DNA from: Candidatus Woesearchaeota archaeon
GTDB lineage: Archaea > Nanobdellota > Nanobdellia > UBA10117 > WJKY01
Direction of reading: 5' to 3'
Assembly (NCBI GenBank): GCA_014728835.1
Contig: WJKY01000057.1
Location: forward strand, 1 to 7,526
Length of the DNA stretch: 7,526 nucleotides
In this document: in pieces, positions 4,958-7,526 of the stretch
How positions within the stretch are numbered: position 1 is the stretch's first letter
How the letters are laid out: every line of letters begins with the position of its first letter
Made by a program: the position numbers and the translations under genes
Notes under the pieces: generated by a model
What the model saw: only the letters and a program-made list of their open reading frames with translations
What the model was told of the DNA's origin: nothing
The model's database searches: none

Positions 4958-6609
4958 ATTTTTTCTTCTTTTTCTAAGTCTATTATTAATTCTTTTATTT
5001 CTTTTTCAATTTTTTCAAGCTCATCAACAGCTCTATGTAATTTTTTAACATGTTCTCTGTTTTCTACTTTTTTAAAGTCTCCATATATAGCTTCAACAAT
5101 ACCAAAAATTCCTTTAAGTTCTTTTATACGTTTTGCTATAGGCAAATCTTTTTCTTCTATTATTTTTATTTTTTCTTCTATTGTTTTAGCAATATCTAAA
5201 TCTTTATATGCTCTAATATCTTTGTGTTTTCCTATTTCCGTTCTAGCATCTCTAACATCTTCTAATTGTTTGATAATCTTTTCTTCAATTGCTTCAGCTT
5301 TCTTTTCTAATTTTTCCTTTTTCTTAATTCTCTTAACTTCAGATTTAGAATATATTTCAGCTTCTTTTAACAGCTTTTCAAGCTGTCTGAAATGTTTGCG
5401 TTCAATTATTTCTTCATCATAAAGTTGTTCAGCAATTCGTATTGCTTTTTTAATACCTTCTAATACATTTTGAAATTGGTCTAAATTTCCTTTTTCAATT
5501 CTTTCTAATTCTTCTAAAATCCATTTCAATTCAGCTTCTTCTTCTTTTAATAATGTGCGTTCATAATTTTCTAATTTTTCTATTGCGTCCTCAATAGCTT
5601 TGTCGCGCCTTTCTACTTTTCTTAAGAAATCATCTATTTTACGCTCTTGAGAGCGGCGGTCTTCAGTTTTTTCTTTTTTTAGTATTCTTTCTCTGTTTCG
5701 CAAAGCTCTTTTTTCTAAAGTCTCAAGGTTTTTTCTTTCCTTGTTTAAGTCCTTTAATTCGTCTTCAACTTCATGGATAATACGTTCAACAATCTTAATT
5801 GCTTTTTTGAATTTTCTTTCTTTTACAGCTTTAAATGCATTTTCAAGATCTTTAACAATTCTTTTAGATGTTGCTGTTTTCTTCTTGTTTATTTTTTCTG
5901 CTTTTCTTTCTTTTTTGAATTCTTTGTTTAGCCCGCGATTAACTCTCTTGGTACCTTTAAACTCGTCTTTAAGTCTTTTGAAACCTTTTCCAAGTCCACT
6001 AAACAAATCATACCCACCTTTAATTGTAAGAATTATTCCAATAATTATTAGTATTATTATAATAAAAGTCATCCAACCAACATATTGCAATGCTTCTGTA
6101 GGAATTGGAACTATTTCTTTGGCTCTATCAAATATATTATTTAAAACAAGACCAGCAAGTATTACAAGAACTCCTATTAACAGTGTGCCTGCTTTAGCAC
6201 CTTTTGTTAATGTTTTAAAAGAATGATAAAGAAGATACAATAAAGAAACAACACCTAAAATAGGTAAAAGCAACATGAAAATATAAAGAGAACTGTCAGG
6301 TGTAAACCGAATAGCCATATATGAAATTATAAAAGCAATAGCATATGCTGCAGCAGTATTATCTTTTACAATTGGAATTCCTTCCTTAAAAACTAAAGCC
6401 ATAACAATAAGCATCAATAAAAATAATCCAAATCTTACCCACGCAAATGTTACGTCAGTTGCTTCTGGAACTCCATAAGCAATTTTTAATCCTTCGCCTA
6501 ATTGCTCTTCAATAGGTGGTGCTTCTTCTTGAGCAAGCGCAGGCATTAATAAAAAACTAAATAACATAAAAGATATTAATGCTAATTTTAATTTCTTTGA
6601 AGTGGCCAT
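4954..6609 (-). CDS. Signal-peptide, five-helix membrane protein with long cytoplasmic coiled coil (local family member 3)
   Basis: 551 residues. A signal peptide (basic MATSKKLK, hydrophobic core, cleavage likely after MPALA at residue 26) is followed by a short acidic outer segment and membrane helices at about 56-74, 86-101, 108-131, 141-157 and 177-196. Lys-rich loops after helices 1, 3 and 5 put the C-terminus inside. About 205-551 are a highly charged Lys/Glu/Arg helical region with strong heptad character and no visible enzyme motif; a Gly-rich hinge (FSGLGKGFKRLK) links membrane and coiled-coil parts. The membrane part has the same helix number, topology and some sequence likeness to the proteins at 3044-4163. 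The start is supported by the signal peptide and by a TATA box ending about 29 bases upstream. The coiled coil could dock cytoplasmic partners such as the ATPase or the small coiled-coil proteins at 6652-7526; that is inference. Family not recognised. Confidence 0.9.
   Translation of the reverse strand: MATSKKLKLALISFMLFSFLLMPALAQEEAPPIEEQLGEGLKIAYGVPEATDVTFAWVRFGLFLLMLIVMALVFKEGIPIVKDNTAAAYAIAFIISYMAIRFTPDSSLYIFMLLLPILGVVSLLYLLYHSFKTLTKGAKAGTLLIGVLVILAGLVLNNIFDRAKEIVPIPTEALQYVGWMTFIIIILIIIGIILTIKGGYDLFSGLGKGFKRLKDEFKGTKRVNRGLNKEFKKERKAEKINKKKTATSKRIVKDLENAFKAVKERKFKKAIKIVERIIHEVEDELKDLNKERKNLETLEKRALRNRERILKKEKTEDRRSQERKIDDFLRKVERRDKAIEDAIEKLENYERTLLKEEEAELKWILEELERIEKGNLDQFQNVLEGIKKAIRIAEQLYDEEIIERKHFRQLEKLLKEAEIYSKSEVKRIKKKEKLEKKAEAIEEKIIKQLEDVRDARTEIGKHKDIRAYKDLDIAKTIEEKIKIIEEKDLPIAKRIKELKGIFGIVEAIYGDFKKVENREHVKKLHRAVDELEKIEKEIKELIIDLEKEEKI
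4959..4973 (+). terminator. T-rich terminator after the gene at 4409-4957
   Basis: T6, T2 and T5 separated by single C residues begin two bases after the plus-strand TAA. It overlaps the Glu/Lys-coding 3' end of the opposing gene, whose codons also make this strand T-rich, so the signal may be partly fortuitous. Confidence 0.4.
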
Positions 6610-6637
6610 CTTCTATTGGAAAATATGTTTTTTTTGA

Positions 6638-6645
6638 TATTTAAA
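6638..6645 (-). promoter_or_regulatory. TATA box of the large membrane/coiled-coil gene
   Basis: TTTAAATA on the minus strand is centred about 32 bases before the ATG at 6609, predicting a start near 6615 and a leader of about 6 bases with no Shine-Dalgarno. It suggests this gene can be transcribed separately from the upstream genes, whose last stop is only 42 bases away. Confidence 0.5.
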
Positions 6646-6651
6646 GTTTCC

Positions 6652-6909
6652 TTATAATGTTTTATACAGATGTTGTATAAAATGATAAATCTTATGATGG
6701 CTTGCTTTTAGTTTGTGCTTTGTTTTTGCTGCTTTGTGATGTAAAGCAGTGATTTTCTTGGAAATTGCAGTTTGTTTTTCTGCTTTGCTTTGTGCTTTTT
6801 GGTTTTCAAGCTGGTTTACTTGTTTTTTTATTTTTTGTAAAGATGTCTTTATTTTCTCATAATTCTTAACTTCTTTCAAAATCTGTTTAGCATGTTTTAT
6901 AGATGTCAT
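6652..6909 (-). CDS. Small Lys/His-rich helical protein
   Basis: 85 residues, strongly basic and almost wholly helical, with one heptad-rich segment (LQKIKKQVNQLENQKAQ) and a second half rich in His (8 in the protein, including LHHK, SHHK and FIQHLYKTL). No signal peptide or membrane helix. The pattern fits a helical hairpin or dimeric coiled coil; the His could bind metal or acid surfaces, but they form no recognised motif. It starts one base after the stop of the upstream coiled-coil gene with no Shine-Dalgarno, consistent with translational coupling, and that linkage is the main argument that it is a real gene. Function unknown. Confidence 0.7.
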   Translation of the reverse strand: MTSIKHAKQILKEVKNYEKIKTSLQKIKKQVNQLENQKAQSKAEKQTAISKKITALHHKAAKTKHKLKASHHKIYHFIQHLYKTL

Positions 6910-6910
6910 T

Positions 6911-7306
6911 TTAAGTTCGTAGTGATTTTTCAGCTTTTAAGTCATCAAAATACGCTCGGTGAGCATTTTTCATTTTTAGAATTGTGACCTTTTTTAATTT
7001 ATTGTCTAACTTCATTTGTTTACGAATAAGTTCATCTAGTTCTTTATCTAATTTTATAATTTTGTCTAATATTTTATCTCCTTGCGCCTCATTTTTTTTT
7101 CTATATTCGTCTTTGGCTGTTTCTCTTAACCTAAATATTTTATTACTTAACTCAGTTATTTTTTCCCTAAGCTCCTCTAAAGCTCTTATGTATTCTCCTT
7201 CTTTTTTAAGTTCTTTTTTTTCTTTTTTTGTTAATCTTGTTGCTTCTTCTAAATATTCTTCTGCTTCTTCGATTTCATCTTTTCCTTTTCTTTTCCCAAA
7301 TGCCAT
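6911..7306 (-). CDS. Small charged coiled-coil protein
   Basis: 131 residues, Lys/Glu-rich, helical throughout. A basic start (MAFGKRKGK) leads into an acidic stretch (IEEAEEYLEEATR) and then heptads over about 40-110 (LREKITELSNKIFRLRETAK and DKIIKLDKELDELIRKQMKL). The end (AHRAYFDDLKAEKSLRT) is less regular. No membrane segment or enzyme motif. It starts two bases after the stop of the upstream gene, with a weak Shine-Dalgarno-like AAGGT about 8 bases before the ATG. It is probably a cytoplasmic scaffold or adaptor co-expressed with its neighbours; the family is not recognised and paralogy to them cannot be told from low-complexity likeness. Confidence 0.82.
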   Translation of the reverse strand: MAFGKRKGKDEIEEAEEYLEEATRLTKKEKKELKKEGEYIRALEELREKITELSNKIFRLRETAKDEYRKKNEAQGDKILDKIIKLDKELDELIRKQMKLDNKLKKVTILKMKNAHRAYFDDLKAEKSLRT

Positions 7307-7308
7307 TT

Positions 7309-7526
7309 TTATTTACCTTTTTCAGCTCTTTTAATTAACTTATTCATAAGTTTATTATCAATATGTTCTAATTTTTTTAATTCTTTATTTATTTTTTCAA
7401 GCTCTTTGTTTAGTCGCTTTAATTCTTTTCCTTCTCGTATAACGTTAGCCATTATACTTGGGTCATTTTTCCATCTCTCTATTATTTTTTCTTGTTTTAT
7501 AATCTGTTTGTTAATTACTTCTTCTC
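7309..7526 (-). CDS. Coiled-coil protein, C-terminal 71 residues (5' end outside window)
   Basis: An open frame enters from the right edge and ends at TAA 7309-7311. The visible part reads EEVINKQIIKQEKIIERWKN, then DPSIMANVIREGKELKRL and a Lys/Glu heptad stretch ending in RAEKGK. It is charged, helical and without membrane segments, like the next two genes, and is separated from the next ATG by only two bases, so it is the upstream member visible here of the same operon. The start codon and full length cannot be seen. Confidence 0.75.
   Translation of the reverse strand, partial: EEVINKQIIKQEKIIERWKNDPSIMANVIREGKELKRLNKELEKINKELKKLEHIDNKLMNKLIKRAEKGK

Noticed and set aside
4954..6000. SMC/Rad50-type protein because of the long coiled coil
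   Set aside because: There are no Walker A/B or ABC signature motifs and no hinge domain, and the chain begins with a signal peptide and five membrane helices.
5741..6226. Open frame of 161 codons on the plus strand, rich in Ser/Leu/Phe
   Set aside because: It is the complement of Lys/Glu/Arg codons of the real coiled-coil gene; the apparent hydrophobicity is an artefact of the opposite strand. The same holds for frames at 5222-5422 and 6984-7334.
4959..7526. Long pyrimidine-rich stretch on the plus strand as a structural or mobile DNA element
   Set aside because: It is explained by Lys/Glu codons (AAA, GAA) of the minus-strand genes, that is by the composition of coiled-coil proteins.

Overview
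The window looks like AT-rich archaeal DNA. The evidence is an archaeal-type VirB11/GspE-family secretion ATPase, TATA boxes about 26 bp before the start codon of genes with almost no 5' leader, and oligo-T tracts rather than hairpin-T terminators at gene ends. The very AT-rich composition, the Lys/Glu-rich proteins and the mix of orphan membrane and coiled-coil genes suggest a DPANN-type archaeon (Woesearchaeota/Pacearchaeota-like). That placement is inference; no rRNA or marker gene is present to prove it.

Layout. (1) 1-1765, minus: the 5' part of a type II/IV secretion (archaellum/type IV pilus class) ATPase that runs off the left edge. (2) 1766-1884: a divergent promoter region with a palindromic TATA box. 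(3) 1885-3039, plus: two abutting genes for coiled-coil proteins, the second with a proline-rich N-terminus and a Lys/Arg tail. (4) 3044-4163, minus: a two-gene operon of small five-helix membrane proteins. (5) 4164-4408: a non-coding divergent spacer carrying a chain of hairpins between two promoters. (6) 4409-4957, plus: an orphan leaderless gene for a soluble 182-residue protein. (7) 4954-6609, minus: a signal-peptide, five-helix membrane protein with a cytoplasmic coiled coil of about 345 residues. (8) 6652-7526, minus: three tightly packed genes for small charged coiled-coil proteins, the last running off the right edge.

How it may work together. The ATPase would power assembly or secretion at the membrane. 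The three five-helix proteins share length, topology and local sequence and look like one divergent family, so they could be membrane components of the same machine. The many coiled-coil proteins could be scaffolds or ATPase adaptors, as FlaC/D/E are in archaella. No pilin, prepilin peptidase or FlaJ/TadC platform protein is visible here; a platform gene could lie beyond the left edge, after the ATPase. The idea that this locus is one surface or secretion system is inference from neighbourhood and architecture, not from recognised families, except for the ATPase.

No tRNA, rRNA, CRISPR array, transposase or integrase was found.
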